Of a stretch of DNA of 7,585 nucleotides, positions 6,616-7,585 are shown piece by piece. The notes beneath the pieces are model-generated. The model ran no database searches, was not told the DNA's origin, and saw only the letters and a program-made list of their open reading frames with translations. A program made the position numbers and the translations under genes. This DNA is from an uncultured Bacteroidales bacterium. GTDB lineage: Bacteria > Bacteroidota > Bacteroidia > Bacteroidales > UBA932. Every line of letters begins with the position of its first letter. Position 1 is the stretch's first letter. Location: NCBI GenBank assembly GCA_946405485.1, contig CAMJHJ010000116.1, positions 1-7,585 on the forward strand, written 5' to 3'.

Positions 6616-7578
6616 TCAGCAGGAGGCGGCGATGGAAAGTGAGGCGAAGTCACCGATCTGTTCGCCGAGTTCAGCGGGCTTGACCTGACACACTGCCGCG
6701 GCCGCCGGCAAGGCTTCGCGGTCGATCACGGCCTGCATGAACGGGCGGATCAACTGTTCGGCCCGCACAAAGATGCTGCCGATGGCGATTACTTCCGGGT
6801 TGAGGATATCGATCAGCACCGACAGTGCGCGACCCAGGTATTCGGCAGAAGTCTGATAGACCTTTACTGCCAGCGAATCACCCGCTGCAGCCGCCTCGGC
6901 GACGGTTTTTGCCGTGATGCCGGCAAGGTCCCCGTCCGGACACCAGGCTACCTTGCGGCCCATCATCAACTGCTCCTTGACGGCAGACTGCGCCAGCTGG
7001 GCGATGCCGCCGCCGCTGGCAAATCCCTCGAAGGAACCGGCCTTGCCATAGCCGACGGGGCCGAAATCACTGAGCCGGATGTGGCCGACCTCACCGCCGT
7101 TGTCGTTCGTGCCGGCGTAGAGTTTCCCATCCAGTACCAGTCCGGCGCCCATACCCGTCCCGAAAGTGAGGAAAACCATATTGCGGGTACCGCGGCCGGC
7201 GCCGTATTTCCATTCCGCGAGGGCGCAGGCGTTGGCGTCGTTCTGCAGGGCAGCTCGGATGCCTGTAGCCTCTTCGACCAGTTTCACGATAGGGATGTTG
7301 TCCCAGCCGGGGAGGTTGGGAGGGGATTGTACGACCCCTGTCTTGCTGTCCAGAGGGCCTCCGCAGGAGATGCCCACGGCGCGGGTGTTGGCTGCGTCCA
7401 GGCCATGCCGTTCAGCCATTGCCTTCACTTCCGAAATGATGCGGGCGACGGTTTCGTCGACGTTAGTCGTCTCAAACCTAACCTTGTCGGCGATTTCCAA
7501 CTGTCCGTCGGTATCCACGCCATAGATGACGGCGCATTTCGTGCCGCCGATATCAATGCCTAACAGATTGGTTTTCAT
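6616..7578 (-). CDS. ROK-family sugar kinase (glucokinase-like), lacking the cysteine zinc motif
   Basis: The 320-residue cytoplasmic protein has no signal peptide. ROK features in order: phosphate-binding DIGGTK (9-14), SCGGPLD (71-77), PNLPGW (87-92), QNDANA with catalytic-base candidate Asp114, FGTGMGAG (139-146), and E-V-G-H (163-166) for sugar binding. Where most ROK kinases have C-x-C-G-x-x-G-C-x-E, this one reads VGYGKAGSFE (175-184): all three cysteines are replaced by Val175, Tyr177 and Ser182, while His166 remains. The 320-residue length is normal for the family. Predicted activity is ATP-dependent phosphorylation of a hexose such as glucose; the substrate is unproven, and a ROK repressor is unlikely because no DNA-binding N-terminus exists. 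ATG at 7578 is chosen because DIGGTK begins at residue 9; only seven upstream bases are visible, so its promoter cannot be assessed. It converges on the glycosidase operon. Confidence 0.92.
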   Translation of the reverse strand: MKTNLLGIDIGGTKCAVIYGVDTDGQLEIADKVRFETTNVDETVARIISEVKAMAERHGLDAANTRAVGISCGGPLDSKTGVVQSPPNLPGWDNIPIVKLVEEATGIRAALQNDANACALAEWKYGAGRGTRNMVFLTFGTGMGAGLVLDGKLYAGTNDNGGEVGHIRLSDFGPVGYGKAGSFEGFASGGGIAQLAQSAVKEQLMMGRKVAWCPDGDLAGITAKTVAEAAAAGDSLAVKVYQTSAEYLGRALSVLIDILNPEVIAIGSIFVRAEQLIRPFMQAVIDREALPAAAAVCQVKPAELGEQIGDFASLSIAASC

Positions 7579-7585
7579 TATTGTA

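Noticed and set aside
7579..7585. TACAATA directly before the kinase start resembling a -10 element
   Set aside because: Only seven bases are visible, it touches the start codon, and Bacteroidota promoters use a different -7 consensus, so it cannot be supported.

Overview
The window looks like a polysaccharide-degrading locus from a GC-rich member of the Bacteroidota (probably Bacteroidales, gut or rumen type). This rests on the gene content (tandem GH28, GH30 and GH3 secreted enzymes), the family-typical motifs, very short intergenic gaps without Shine-Dalgarno-like purine runs, and a codon usage that avoids TTA, CTA and TCA. The genus cannot be settled from sequence alone, and no SusC/SusD pair, regulator or transposase is visible.

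Layout. Positions 1-6515 hold five co-directional plus-strand genes separated by only 18, 9, 9 and 2 bp, so they are almost certainly one transcript. In order they are: the 3' end of a GH28 (polygalacturonase-like) gene; a short 174-residue secreted protein that matches only the N-terminal part of GH28 proteins and lacks the catalytic half; a complete 485-residue GH28 enzyme with its catalytic aspartates; a GH30 enzyme with a lipoprotein signal; and a large GH3 enzyme with a PA14 domain inserted in its C-terminal catalytic-accessory region. Positions 6516-6615 are a 100-bp spacer almost filled by a perfect 28-bp inverted repeat. Positions 6616-7578 hold a convergent ROK-family sugar kinase on the minus strand.

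How they may work together (inference). The GH28 enzymes would cut galacturonan or a related pectic backbone in the cell envelope or outside it. The lipoprotein GH30 and the periplasmic GH3 would remove beta-linked neutral sugars from side chains or oligosaccharides. The cytoplasmic ROK kinase could phosphorylate a released hexose, but it is transcribed separately and its link to the operon is only positional. The most unusual items are the N-terminal-only GH28 protein, the very long perfect hairpin placed exactly 10 bp from both convergent stop codons, and the ROK kinase that has lost all three zinc-binding cysteines of the usual motif.
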